A DNA stretch of 34,616 nt from Geoglobus sp. Its GTDB lineage: Archaea > Halobacteriota > Archaeoglobi > Archaeoglobales > Archaeoglobaceae. The stretch covers positions 1 through 34,616 of the forward strand of contig WAMS01000099.1 of NCBI GenBank assembly GCA_015522195.1, in the 5' to 3' direction. The notes below the pieces were generated by a model that did not search any database, was not told where the DNA came from, and was given only the letters and a program-made list of their open reading frames with translations. Shown here piece by piece: positions 17,206 to 26,671 of the stretch (positions are counted from its first letter, which is position 1; each line of letters opens with the position of its first letter). A program made the position numbers and the translations under genes.

Positions 17206-17585
17206 TGGTGGTAAGAATTGAATGCCTCAAGCATAATTGCTGTGAGTGCTGCATGGAAACAGAGATGCAGTTAAGCGATAAAGATGTGAAAAGACTTGAA
17301 AAGATCGGGTTTAAGCGGGATGAATTCAGCACTGTGATTGATGGAGTTAGAGTTCTGAGAAATGTTGATGGAAAGTGCTTCTTTCTCAAAAATGGGAAAT
17401 GCGGTGTTTACAGACAGAGGCCCCTGGGATGCAGACTGTATCCTGTTGTTTACGATGTTGATGAGGGGAAGGCAGTAATCCACAGTTTCTGCCCTTACAG
17501 ACATGAAATAAAAAAATCCACAGTAAAAAAGGTGGAAAGAATTCTGATCAGGCATATAGCTGAGGTTTTTGGGTATCTGCCATGA
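17202..17585 (+). CDS. YkgJ family cysteine cluster protein (putative Zn/Fe-binding)
   Basis: 'CLKHNCCECCMETEM', 'CFFLKNGKCGVYRQRPLGCRLYPVV', 'FCPY' cysteine pattern. Confidence 0.88.
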   Translation: MMVVRIECLKHNCCECCMETEMQLSDKDVKRLEKIGFKRDEFSTVIDGVRVLRNVDGKCFFLKNGKCGVYRQRPLGCRLYPVVYDVDEGKAVIHSFCPYRHEIKKSTVKKVERILIRHIAEVFGYLP

Positions 17586-19464
17586 ATCCGAGTCTCTTTC
17601 TTTTTTCAGATATCACCCTATCAAGCATCTCTGCTGCCTTTTTCATGTCTTCTTCCACAATTATCTTCCCTCCTGTGAGCTTCTCAACGTCTTCTGTGAA
17701 AAGCCTGACGGCCTCATCACTTCCTGTTATCGGTGGTGTTGGTGAGACATGGACTGTCAGACCATACGCAACTGCAAATACTGCATCTATGGTTGCCTTC
17801 TGCTCCATGTATTCCGGAGCAGTCACCACAACCGGCAGATCCGGAATATCCTGGCCCATGTAATCTGAAATCAACTTGAGCATGTATGCCGCCCTCCCAG
17901 TATCTGTGCATGTACCAAAGCTCAGAACAGGTGGTATGTTCAGCTCAATACAGAGATTTCTGAGATTCTTTCCAGCAAAGTCAAGAGATGACATGGATGT
18001 GATTCCTGCCTGTTGGAGTGCTGCATTTCCACATCCCATCGAAATGACAAGGATGTCTCTTTTTATCAACTCCTTTGCCATTTCGACAGTACATGAATCA
18101 TGGGAGCCATTTTTCAGTGTTGAACAGCTGACAAGAGCTGCAATTCCCTTCAGTCTCCCCTCTTTCAGGGCAGTCAACAGATTTTCCATGTTATTTCCGA
18201 AGGCTTTCATTATTGCTTCAGGTGAAAATCCAACCGTAATTTCCTTCCTGCTATCGATTCTGACAGGATTGATCCTTTTCCTCCTTTCAGTAAAATTCTC
18301 GATTGCCATATCTATAAGCTTCATCGCAATCTCCTCAACCTTTTCGGGGGAGTAATCAAGACCCTCATCTATACCTCTGAGCCTGACAAGTTTGCTCACA
18401 GGAACGATCTTCACACCGAATCTCTGGTATTCAGTGAGGCTCGGAACGGTGCAGTTCATATCAGCCGCAAAGACATCTATTCCTCCCATGGCAAGCACAT
18501 ACTCCTGTACAATCCAGTTTCCAACAATTCCAGCAAACACATGGCTCTCGGTTCTCTGCAAAACCTCCTGACCTGTTTCAATGAATCCAACTATTCTGAG
18601 CCCCTTAGCACCTGCTCTTCTTGCTCTTTCCTGAATCTCATCTCTCCCTGCAAGTTTCAGCAGAGCCATTGCAACAAACGGTTCGTGACCGTTTACGGCT
18701 ATGTTCACAAAATCAGGGTCCACAACTCCAAAATCTGCATAACCTTTGTGGGGAGATGGTGTGCCAAAAAGTATGTCGTGAATCATCTCCACTGCAATCT
18801 GAGACGCGAGACACGTGGCAATTCCACTCCTCATGCTTTTGAGAGCAAGACTCACATAATTTGTGTCAACATTGGTCATTGAAGAGGTGCCCATTGTAAG
18901 CAGCTCATGGAAAACACCGCACGGAATCAGATTCAGCTTTTCCCATACCTCCTTTCTCTTTTCCGGAGTGAACGCAAGTACAAGTCTGCTTGTCTCATGG
19001 GAGCTCAGATCTGAAACTATGAAATCAGCGATCTTCACGGCAAGCTCCTCAACTGTCTCACCATCCAAGCCCAGCTGCTCTGCAAACCATCTCAGTTTTT
19101 CTGGCTCTTTTATCTCAAAAGGGGTTTTCCCCTCAGCGGTAGCCCTGAGGGTTTTTGCCGCCTCAATCGCATGATACGTGTATGCCTCTGTACCCAGCAT
19201 ATTCAGGTGGACAAAGTTTCTGACAACCATTCCGGCTGCATCTATACCACATGCTCCATACTCCTTTCCATTTCCTATTCTGCACGGTCCCATGCTGCAG
19301 AGCTGGCAGCTAAGCCCCTGCATGCAGTAGAAGCACCTTCCCCTTTCCTGAGCTCTGAATCTGTCAGCGATGTTGGTAATTCCGAGCTTGCTGACAGAGC
19401 TGTACATTCTCTCCACAGATTCGTGATGGCTTACAGACCCTTTCCTTTTCATGATTTGGAGCAA
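17548..19464 (-). CDS. cooS: Anaerobic carbon monoxide dehydrogenase catalytic subunit CooS (divergent)
   Basis: 638 aa. B-cluster region 'SCQLCSMGPCRI...GACGIDAAGMVVRNF'; 'NGHEPFV'; 'DMNCTVPSLTEYQ'; 'SCSTLKNGSHD'; 'SMGCGNAALQQAG'; 'SFGTCTDTGRAA'. Confidence 0.92.
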   Translation of the reverse strand: MLQIMKRKGSVSHHESVERMYSSVSKLGITNIADRFRAQERGRCFYCMQGLSCQLCSMGPCRIGNGKEYGACGIDAAGMVVRNFVHLNMLGTEAYTYHAIEAAKTLRATAEGKTPFEIKEPEKLRWFAEQLGLDGETVEELAVKIADFIVSDLSSHETSRLVLAFTPEKRKEVWEKLNLIPCGVFHELLTMGTSSMTNVDTNYVSLALKSMRSGIATCLASQIAVEMIHDILFGTPSPHKGYADFGVVDPDFVNIAVNGHEPFVAMALLKLAGRDEIQERARRAGAKGLRIVGFIETGQEVLQRTESHVFAGIVGNWIVQEYVLAMGGIDVFAADMNCTVPSLTEYQRFGVKIVPVSKLVRLRGIDEGLDYSPEKVEEIAMKLIDMAIENFTERRKRINPVRIDSRKEITVGFSPEAIMKAFGNNMENLLTALKEGRLKGIAALVSCSTLKNGSHDSCTVEMAKELIKRDILVISMGCGNAALQQAGITSMSSLDFAGKNLRNLCIELNIPPVLSFGTCTDTGRAAYMLKLISDYMGQDIPDLPVVVTAPEYMEQKATIDAVFAVAYGLTVHVSPTPPITGSDEAVRLFTEDVEKLTGGKIIVEEDMKKAAEMLDRVISEKRKRLGFMADTQKPQLYA

Positions 19465-19515
19465 AAGCTGACTTAATAATTTTATTTTCCCTAAATTATT
19501 CGGATTTTAAATATT

Positions 19516-20139
19516 TTAAAAATAATGATAAATTATTAATAATTCTGTAACAGAAAAAATAATCAGAGTCGTAAGCAGATAAAGGCCGAGAGTTCTGGTT
19601 TTGAATTTTTTCAGTAGGGGCACTGCAAGTGCGGCTGAAAAAACCGAAAGCAATGGTTCAATCAGCAAAGATGCAGGAACGAAAACGAGGAACGCGAGTA
19701 AAGCGGTTCTCCTGTCTTCATAAATCAGAGAATCAGCTATCAGAACATATGCAAGGGCAAAAGAGACGAAAAGTAAGTGATATTCAGGATACGGAATGTA
19801 AACTGAAGGTAGAGCAGTAAGAACAGAGGAAAAGATAACATACTTCCTGAAGTCGTTTCGAAAAATCATGGATAGAAGAAATGGAACTGAATACACAAAT
19901 ATCAGAGGGGTGTCAAGGGCGGTGTAAAGTATAATCACACCGGCAATTCCAAGAACTGCATAATCTGCAATTTCTGCTTTTTTCACGAAAATAACCCTGT
20001 GTCCACTTCCGACTGCAAGAATAACCATGAGAGATGCAATCAACTCTGAAATACCGAGCCATGGAGCTGACAGAATGATGGATGATAGCCAGATTGAAGT
20101 CGCACCGTGCATCCTTGGAAAAATGTCCTTAAATGACAC
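19516..20139 (-). CDS. Uncharacterised multi-pass membrane protein
   Basis: 207-aa ORF, strongly hydrophobic with several predicted TM stretches. No family recognised. Confidence 0.55.
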   Translation of the reverse strand: MSFKDIFPRMHGATSIWLSSIILSAPWLGISELIASLMVILAVGSGHRVIFVKKAEIADYAVLGIAGVIILYTALDTPLIFVYSVPFLLSMIFRNDFRKYVIFSSVLTALPSVYIPYPEYHLLFVSFALAYVLIADSLIYEDRRTALLAFLVFVPASLLIEPLLSVFSAALAVPLLKKFKTRTLGLYLLTTLIIFSVTELLIIYHYF

Positions 20140-20183
20140 AAAGAAATTCTGACAGAAGATTTAACAATGTTTCCCCTAAAAAA

Positions 20184-20369
20184 TTAGGATTGGGCAGAAT
20201 AGTAGCATCTTTTCGGACTTGTAACCTTACCCTCCTTTTTGAGCTTGTTTATTATTTTGGTCACTTCCTTGCTGTCAATTCCTGAGATCTCGGCTATTTC
20301 CTTTGTCCTCAGTGGTTTTCCTGCAGTCTTCAAAACCTCCAAAATTTTCTCTTCGGACATGTTCATCAC
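20184..20369 (-). CDS. Small winged-helix DNA-binding protein
   Basis: 61 aa: 'EEKILEVLKTAGKPLRTKEIAEISGIDSKEVTKIINKLKKEGKVTSPKRCYYSAQS', a typical wHTH. Confidence 0.8.
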   Translation of the reverse strand: MMNMSEEKILEVLKTAGKPLRTKEIAEISGIDSKEVTKIINKLKKEGKVTSPKRCYYSAQS

Positions 20370-20700
20370 CTTATTCCCGTAATCTAATTTCGTAATTTAA
20401 ACTTTTCTGTATCGATTGCGAAATGGAAGTGAACTGTTGAGACATCTGATTCTCAATGAAAAGTCAGGTGATCCGAATTGATTAAATTCCAAAAATACGT
20501 GCTTCAAAAGGGTATTTTTCATTTCCATGGTCATAGGGATAGCCAATTGAAATTTTCAGGATGAGCTGCTCTTTCTTGTACTGCTGCTGAGTTTCCACAG
20601 GAAATGATGGGGTGAGTGTTATGCCGGAAGGTCGAATTTTCGAAAGGTATTTATTACGGCGAATTATGTCTTTTTCGTGGAAATAAGGGGTGGATGAGCT

Positions 20701-21117
20701 ATGGAGAGGAAAATCAGGGTTCTTGTTGCCAAACCCGGGCTTGATGGTCATGATAGAGGTGCCAAGGTTATTGCGAGAGCTTTGAGAGATGCCGGGTTTG
20801 AGGTTATATACACCGGAATCAGAAGAACTGCTGCTGAAATTGCAGAGACCGCATTGCAGGAGGATGTGGATGTTCTTGGGCTGAGTATTTTGAGCGGAGC
20901 GCATCTCGAGCTAATTCCCCTTGTTATTGATGAGTTAAAGGCGAGAGGTCTTGAACCGGGTAAAGACCTGCTTGTTATTGCTGGAGGTATAATTCCCTCT
21001 GAAGATGTTCCGGAACTTAAAAAAATTGGTGTTGCAGAGGTTTTTGTTCCCGGAACTCCCATGTATGAGATTGTTGAATTTATAAGAAATAACGCCGGAA
21101 AGAAGGTGATAGCATGA
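20701..21117 (+). CDS. mcmA2: Methylmalonyl-CoA mutase small subunit (cobalamin-binding domain)
   Basis: '[64 protein letters not shown]' is the B12-binding DxHxxG motif. Confidence 0.95.
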   Translation: MERKIRVLVAKPGLDGHDRGAKVIARALRDAGFEVIYTGIRRTAAEIAETALQEDVDVLGLSILSGAHLELIPLVIDELKARGLEPGKDLLVIAGGIIPSEDVPELKKIGVAEVFVPGTPMYEIVEFIRNNAGKKVIA

Positions 21118-21509
21118 TAAAAAAGATAGATCATATCGGTGTTGCGGTAAAGGATCTTGAATCTGCCATGGAACTCTATAAAAAACTTGGTTTTGAGATT
21201 GAGGGGATTGAGGAAGTTAGAGAACAGAAGGTAAAGGTTGCGATGCTTCCTGTAGGTGAGAGCAAGATAGAGCTTATTGAAGCCACATCTGACGACAGTG
21301 TCATCGCCAGATTTGTTGAGAAAAAAGGAGAGGGCATTCACCACATAGCAGTTAATGTTGACGACATTGAAAAGGCACTGGACAGTGCAAAGGCTCAGGG
21401 ACTCCAGCTTATTGATGAAAAACCCAGGATTGGAGTTGGTGGCAAAAAGATAGCATTTGTTCATCCAAAAAGCACAAAGGGCGTGCTTCTTGAATTTGTG
21501 GAGGGATGA
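21114..21509 (+). CDS. mce: Methylmalonyl-CoA epimerase
   Basis: '[27 protein letters not shown]...[18 protein letters not shown]...GVLLEFVEG', a VOC-fold MCE signature. Confidence 0.95.
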   Translation: MIKKIDHIGVAVKDLESAMELYKKLGFEIEGIEEVREQKVKVAMLPVGESKIELIEATSDDSVIARFVEKKGEGIHHIAVNVDDIEKALDSAKAQGLQLIDEKPRIGVGGKKIAFVHPKSTKGVLLEFVEG

Positions 21510-23062
21510 AATTGAAGAAAGAACTTGTTGAAGACCTTTATCAGAGAAGGGAAAGAGTAAAACAGATGGGGGGAGAGGAAAAGATCAGAAAACAGCATGA
21601 TGCAGGAAAACTTACTGCAAGAGAAAGAATCGAGCTTCTCTTGGATCCCGGAAGCTTTGTGGAGATAAATCCTTTTGTTGAGAAAAGAAATACCGATTTT
21701 GGTCTTGACAGGGTTGATCTCCCAGCAGATGGCGTTATCACGGGATACGGAACCATAGATGGCAGGCCTGTTGCGGTCTTTGCACAGGATTTCACGGTGA
21801 TGGGAGGTAGTCTTGGAGAGATGCATGGATTCAAGATAGCCAGCATCCTTGACTTTGCAATGAAGGTCGGAATCCCGGTGATCGGGCTGAACGATTCAGG
21901 AGGTGCAAGAATTCAGGAGGGAGTTGATGCCCTGAAGGGATATGGAGATATATTTTACAGAAACACTCTTGCCAGTGGTGTTATCCCCCAGATAAGTGTT
22001 ATCCTTGGCCCATGTGCGGGAGGAGCTGTATACAGTCCTGCAATTGGGGATTTCATTGTGATGACAAAGAATGCCGGATGCTATATGTTCATCACAGGAC
22101 CAAATGTAATAAAAACGGTCACAGGAGAGGATGTTACACCACAGGAACTTGGTGGATGGGAGGCACATGCCGTAAAAAGCGGAAATGCCCATCTCGTTGC
22201 AGAAGATGATGAGGAGGCAATGCAGATCGTCAGAAAGCTTGTGAGCTACCTTCCTCTTAACAACCTGGAAGATCCTCCTGCTGTTGAGACTGACGACAAT
22301 CCTGGAAGAACGACTCCAGAAATCTATGAAATCATCCCCGACGATCCAAACAAACCCTACGATGTGAGAGATGTGATAAGAGCAGTGGCTGACAGTGGAG
22401 AGTTCTTCGAAATCCATGCAAACTATGCCCAGAATGCTGTGGTGGGATTTGCAAGAATGGATGGTAGGAGTGTTGGAATTGTTGCAAACAATCCGAAATT
22501 TTTTGCTGGAACCCTTGATGTGAACAGCAGCGACAAAATTGCCAGATTTGTCAGGTTCTGCGATGCTTTCAACATACCTGTAATAACATTCGTCGATGTT
22601 CCGGGTTATTTACCAGGAGTTCAGCAGGAGTATGGTGGGATAATAAGGCATGGTGCAAAGGTCCTCTATGCATACAGTGAAGCAACGGTACCTCTTGTAA
22701 CGGTAATACTGAGAAAGGCATACGGCGGAGCTTACCTTGCAATGGGAAGCAAACACCTTGGTGCAGATGTTGTTTATGCCTACCCTACAGCAGAAATAGC
22801 AGTCATGGGTCCGGAAGGTGCTGCAGAGATTGTATTCAGGAAAGAAATCGCAAAGGCTGAAGATCCCTCCACAGTCAGAGAGGAGAAGATTCAGGAGTAC
22901 AGGGATAAATTTGCCAACCCGTACAGAGCTGCCTCAAGAGGCTACATCGATGATGTTATAGATCCAAAATTCACAAGGGTGAAGATCATATCAGCTCTCA
23001 GAATACTCGATACAAAGAGAGAGAAGCTTCCACCCAAAAAACATGGAAACATACCTCTGTGA
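21506..23062 (+). CDS. Propionyl-CoA carboxylase / methylmalonyl-CoA decarboxylase carboxyltransferase subunit
   Basis: 518-aa carboxyltransferase: '[51 protein letters not shown]', '[59 protein letters not shown]'. Confidence 0.95.
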   Translation: MKLKKELVEDLYQRRERVKQMGGEEKIRKQHDAGKLTARERIELLLDPGSFVEINPFVEKRNTDFGLDRVDLPADGVITGYGTIDGRPVAVFAQDFTVMGGSLGEMHGFKIASILDFAMKVGIPVIGLNDSGGARIQEGVDALKGYGDIFYRNTLASGVIPQISVILGPCAGGAVYSPAIGDFIVMTKNAGCYMFITGPNVIKTVTGEDVTPQELGGWEAHAVKSGNAHLVAEDDEEAMQIVRKLVSYLPLNNLEDPPAVETDDNPGRTTPEIYEIIPDDPNKPYDVRDVIRAVADSGEFFEIHANYAQNAVVGFARMDGRSVGIVANNPKFFAGTLDVNSSDKIARFVRFCDAFNIPVITFVDVPGYLPGVQQEYGGIIRHGAKVLYAYSEATVPLVTVILRKAYGGAYLAMGSKHLGADVVYAYPTAEIAVMGPEGAAEIVFRKEIAKAEDPSTVREEKIQEYRDKFANPYRAASRGYIDDVIDPKFTRVKIISALRILDTKREKLPPKKHGNIPL

Positions 23063-23071
23063 GGTGATCAG

Positions 23072-23203
23072 ATGAGTCCGGATGAGTTTTTAGCTGCCAT
23101 AACAGCCATACACAGATACATGGAAGATCATTCAGAGAAACCAATCGAGATAAAGCCAAGAAGCAAGGTATGGAAGATTTTTGCAAGAGTTCCCGGGTGG
23201 TAG
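23072..23203 (+). CDS. Small 43-aa protein, probable accessory (delta/epsilon/PccX-like) subunit of the acyl-CoA carboxylase/decarboxylase
   Basis: Not in the ORF track (under 60 aa). ATG 23072 to TAG 23201: MSPDEFLAAITAIHRYMEDHSEKPIEIKPRSKVWKIFARVPGW*. Preceded by GAGGTGATC (RBS-like), abutting and co-oriented between the carboxyltransferase and biotin-carrier genes. Confidence 0.75.
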   Translation: MSPDEFLAAITAIHRYMEDHSEKPIEIKPRSKVWKIFARVPGW

Positions 23204-23204
23204 A

Positions 23205-23861
23205 ATGCCGGTCTATGACGTGATCGTGAAGGACAGAACATTCAGGGTCGAGGTTGAGGAGATCTCACAGAACAGGTTCAGGGTAATAATCAACGGCAGA
23301 GAAGAAATAATAGAGATGTCTGAAAAAGTCATAGAGATCAAAAAAGAGAAAAAGGATGATTCTGCCCCGGCAGTGGTAGAGGGTGGTGAGATAAGGGCTG
23401 AAATGTCCGGAACTGTTGTGAAAGTTCTTGTCAGGAAGGGAGATCGGATTGAAAAAGGGCAGGCCCTGCTTGTTCTTGAGGCTATGAAAATGGAAAATGA
23501 GATTGCAAGTCACATAAGCGGGATCGTTGTTGATATTCCTGTTGCCGATGGTGATAAGGTTCAGGCAGGAGATGTATTGGCTGTGATATCCCCGGATCAG
23601 TCAGAATCCAGTTCCGGATCTCAAAGCAGGTCATCATCCTCTCAGGATGGCAGTGTTGTCAAATCTGAGATGGCCGGCACGGTTGTCAGGGTTCTGAAAA
23701 AAGAGGGTGAAAATGTCAGGTCAGGTGAAGCCGTGCTGGTACTTGAGGCTATGAAAATGGAAAATGAGGTTTCAAGCCCCGCTGATGGAGTTATTACAAG
23801 GATATTTGTTGACGAGGGCAGCAGGGTTCAGATTGGAGATCCGCTCTTTTCACTTTCATGA
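23205..23861 (+). CDS. Biotin carboxyl carrier protein with two tandem biotinyl domains
   Basis: '[17 protein letters not shown]' and '[17 protein letters not shown]' each carry a biotinylation motif, separated by the Ser-rich linker '[22 protein letters not shown]'. ATG 23205 ([10 protein letters not shown]) follows the 43-aa ORF stop directly. Confidence 0.93.
   Translation: MPVYDVIVKDRTFRVEVEEISQNRFRVIINGREEIIEMSEKVIEIKKEKKDDSAPAVVEGGEIRAEMSGTVVKVLVRKGDRIEKGQALLVLEAMKMENEIASHISGIVVDIPVADGDKVQAGDVLAVISPDQSESSSGSQSRSSSSQDGSVVKSEMAGTVVRVLKKEGENVRSGEAVLVLEAMKMENEVSSPADGVITRIFVDEGSRVQIGDPLFSLS
23475..23768 (+). repeat. Intragenic direct repeat: 27-nt identical copies (23475-23501 and 23742-23768) coding LEAMKMENE
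   Basis: CTTGAGGCTATGAAAATGGAAAATGAG occurs twice, 267 bp (89 codons) apart and in frame. Confidence 0.95.
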
Positions 23862-25519
23862 GGGGTGAGAATGTGGGAAAGAGAGAATGGGAAGAAAGAT
23901 ACGTGAAACCACTGCTTGAAAAAGCTCCGGAGCGGAAAAAGGAGTTCAGAACATCAAGTGGATTTGTGATAGACAGGGTTTACACCCCTGAAGATGTGAA
24001 TCCCGACTATGAAGGCATGCTAGGATACCCAGGTGTGTATCCCTTCACCCGTGGTGTTTATCCGACAATGTATCGCGGCAGATTGTGGACAATGAGGCAG
24101 TACGCTGGATTCGGTACTGCTGAGGAAACAAACGCAAGATATCGATACCTGCTCGAGCAGGGACAGACAGGTCTGAGTGTTGCCTTTGATCTCCCCACCC
24201 AGATAGGGTATGACAGCGATCATCCAATGGCTCTTGGAGAGGTTGGAAAGGTTGGTGTGGCCATCGACACCCTTGAAGATATGGAGATTCTGTTTTCAGG
24301 CATTCCCCTCGATAGGGTTTCCACATCCATGACAATCAACTCCACCGCAGCTCAGATTCTGAGCATGTACATTGTTGTTGCAGAAAGCCAGGGTGCTGAC
24401 AGAAAAATACTCAGAGGAACTGTTCAGAACGACATGCTCAAAGAGTACATAGCAAGGGGAACATACATATTTCCTCCAGAACCGAGTCTGAGGCTTGCAA
24501 CTGACATAATAATGTTCTGTGCGAATGAGGTACCAAAGTGGAACTCAATAAGCATCTCTGGCTATCACATGGAAGAGGCTGGAGCAACCCCGGTACAGGA
24601 AGTCGCCTTCACCCTCGCAGATGGTATTGAGTATGTGCAGAGAGTAATTGACAGAGGGATGGATGTTGATGCATTTGCCCCAAGACTCAGCTTTTTCTTT
24701 TCAGCAGGAAACAATCTCATTGAGGAGGTGGCAAAATTCAGGGCTGCAAGAAGGCTCTGGGCAAGGATAATGAAGGAGAGATTCAATGCCAGAAATCCAA
24801 GGTCCCAGATGCTCAGATTTCACGTTCAGACAGCTGGTTGCACACTAACTGCCCAGCAGCCAGAAAACAACATAATACGAGTGACCCTGCAGGCTCTCGC
24901 AGCAGTTCTTGGTGGAGCTCAGAGCCTGCATACAAACAGCTTTGATGAAGCATTAAGCCTCCCGACCGAGAAAGCTGTCAGGATAGCGCTTAGAACACAG
25001 CAGATAATAGCTGAAGAAAGTGGAGTTGCAGACGTGGCAGATCCAATGGGAGGTGCGTACTACCTTGAATGGCTCACAGAAAAAATTGAGGAGGAGGCCA
25101 TGAAATACATTGACAGGATTGATGAAATGGGTGGTGTGATAAGGGCAATTGAAAGTGGATACATTCAGAGGGAGATCCAGAAATCTGCCTATGAAAAGCA
25201 AAAGGCAATTGATGAAGGTGAACTTGTGGTTGTCGGGGTGAACAAATACAGAATGGATGAAGATATAAAGGCTGAGATACTAAGAATCGATCAGGAAATT
25301 GTCAGAAAACAGGTGGAGAGAACAAAGAGATTCAGGGAGAACAGGGATAGCAGGAAGGTGGAGGAGGCAGTTGAAAAACTCAAAAAAGCTGCTGAAGATC
25401 CTGAAAAAAATCTCATGCCTCACATTCTTGATGCTGTTAAGGCGAGAGCAACACTTGGCGAGATGACAGATGCGCTCAGAGAGGTATTCGGGGAGTACAG
25501 GGCTCCTCAGATATTCTGA
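23858..25519 (+). CDS. mcmA1: Methylmalonyl-CoA mutase large subunit
   Basis: '[77 protein letters not shown]', '[17 protein letters not shown]', '[16 protein letters not shown]'. Confidence 0.97.
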   Translation: MRGENVGKREWEERYVKPLLEKAPERKKEFRTSSGFVIDRVYTPEDVNPDYEGMLGYPGVYPFTRGVYPTMYRGRLWTMRQYAGFGTAEETNARYRYLLEQGQTGLSVAFDLPTQIGYDSDHPMALGEVGKVGVAIDTLEDMEILFSGIPLDRVSTSMTINSTAAQILSMYIVVAESQGADRKILRGTVQNDMLKEYIARGTYIFPPEPSLRLATDIIMFCANEVPKWNSISISGYHMEEAGATPVQEVAFTLADGIEYVQRVIDRGMDVDAFAPRLSFFFSAGNNLIEEVAKFRAARRLWARIMKERFNARNPRSQMLRFHVQTAGCTLTAQQPENNIIRVTLQALAAVLGGAQSLHTNSFDEALSLPTEKAVRIALRTQQIIAEESGVADVADPMGGAYYLEWLTEKIEEEAMKYIDRIDEMGGVIRAIESGYIQREIQKSAYEKQKAIDEGELVVVGVNKYRMDEDIKAEILRIDQEIVRKQVERTKRFRENRDSRKVEEAVEKLKKAAEDPEKNLMPHILDAVKARATLGEMTDALREVFGEYRAPQIF

Positions 25520-25522
25520 TAG

Positions 25523-26101
25523 GTGGTGATTCTGGACAGATTTTTTATACTGCTCATACCCCCTTTTCTCGGAGCGTTCATAGGATACCTCACTAATGTT
25601 GTTGCAATAAGACTGCTTTTTCATCCAAAAAAACCCGTAAAAATCCTTGGGATTAAATTTCAGGGACTCATCCCTGCGAAAAGTGATGAACTTGCAAGAA
25701 GGTTCATAGATATAGTAAGCGATTATGTGGAGAAAGAGGATTTCAGAGAGCTCATACATGAGGCCATAGACAAAACATTCAGAGAATCCAGATTTGCAAA
25801 AGTACTTGGAAGCCAGCCTGTTATTGCAATTCTGGAAAAATATGGATTCAGAGAAAAAATTGCAGATCAAATATCTGAAATTGTATCAAGAGCTCAGGCA
25901 AGACTCACCTCGTCAATAGTAGACAATATGGACTTCAGAAAATTCTTAGAAAAGAAGATAGCTGAGTTCAGTGAGGAGGAGGCTGAGCTCATTTTCAAAA
26001 AATTTGCAAAAAACGAAATGAGATTTATCGAGATGTCAGGAGCGTTTCTTGGTTTTATCATTGGACTTGTCCAGAGCATCATCTTCATGGTAGCATACTA
26101 A
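25523..26101 (+). CDS. DUF445 family membrane-associated protein (GTG start)
   Basis: 'PPFLGAFIGYLTNVVAIRLLFHPKKPVKILGIKFQGLIPAKSDELARRFIDIVSDYV' is typical of DUF445. Confidence 0.88.
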   Translation: MVILDRFFILLIPPFLGAFIGYLTNVVAIRLLFHPKKPVKILGIKFQGLIPAKSDELARRFIDIVSDYVEKEDFRELIHEAIDKTFRESRFAKVLGSQPVIAILEKYGFREKIADQISEIVSRAQARLTSSIVDNMDFRKFLEKKIAEFSEEEAELIFKKFAKNEMRFIEMSGAFLGFIIGLVQSIIFMVAY

Positions 26102-26629
26102 GATGTAATGAAATGGATAGATTTCAGGACATTCAACAAATCTGAAGTTTCTTTCAGCCATTTTCAGCATTTCCTGCTTTTCAATCCTCTCCTCCACAGG
26201 TGGCCCAAGTTCTGTCTCAATCTTCTTCCACTCAATTACCACAACAACCCTCGCGTTCCGGCTCCATTCCAGAAACCTTTCCGGTTCGTCAACCTCATGC
26301 AGAACATTTGAGAAAAGAATGAAATCTATCTCGAAGTCAAAGTTCTGCGGAGTATCTGAGATAATTATGCCAACATTCTTCACACCCCTCTTATCAAGTT
26401 CCTCCCTGAGAATTGATGCCATCGAGACCTTGGCTTCAACTGCATACACCCTCCTGAAATGTTTCGCAAGAACTTCAGTAAAGTATCCTGTTCCTGCTCC
26501 ATAATCAACTGCAGTGTCCCTGTACCTTAATCTTGAAAGAATCTCTCTCCCAAAAACATCTACAGGGAGAATTTTTTTCCTTTTCTCGCTTCTGAGCACA
26601 TCAGGATCACCTGAGAATATGTGTGGCAT
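26036..26629 (-). CDS. Class I SAM-dependent methyltransferase
   Basis: 'RYRDTAVDYGAGTGYFTEVLAKHFRRVYAVEAKVSMASILREEL...ILFSNVLHEVDEPERFLEW', SAM motifs I-IV. Confidence 0.87.
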   Translation of the reverse strand: MPHIFSGDPDVLRSEKRKKILPVDVFGREILSRLRYRDTAVDYGAGTGYFTEVLAKHFRRVYAVEAKVSMASILREELDKRGVKNVGIIISDTPQNFDFEIDFILFSNVLHEVDEPERFLEWSRNARVVVVIEWKKIETELGPPVEERIEKQEMLKMAERNFRFVECPEIYPFHYILVCYHEDDALDKSNDKTKKRS

Positions 26630-26671
26630 ATCTCTTAACAGAACACTGATTATAAAAAATGCATCCGCGAT

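Noticed and set aside
20748-21464. 238-aa minus-strand ORF over mutase small subunit/epimerase
   Set aside because: Antisense to two confidently identified genes; no recognisable domain.
21896-22417. 173-aa minus-strand ORF inside the carboxyltransferase gene
   Set aside because: Antisense shadow ORF.
23475-23768. Mobile or phase-variable repeat
   Set aside because: The two 27-nt copies are explained by duplicated biotinyl domains within one ORF.
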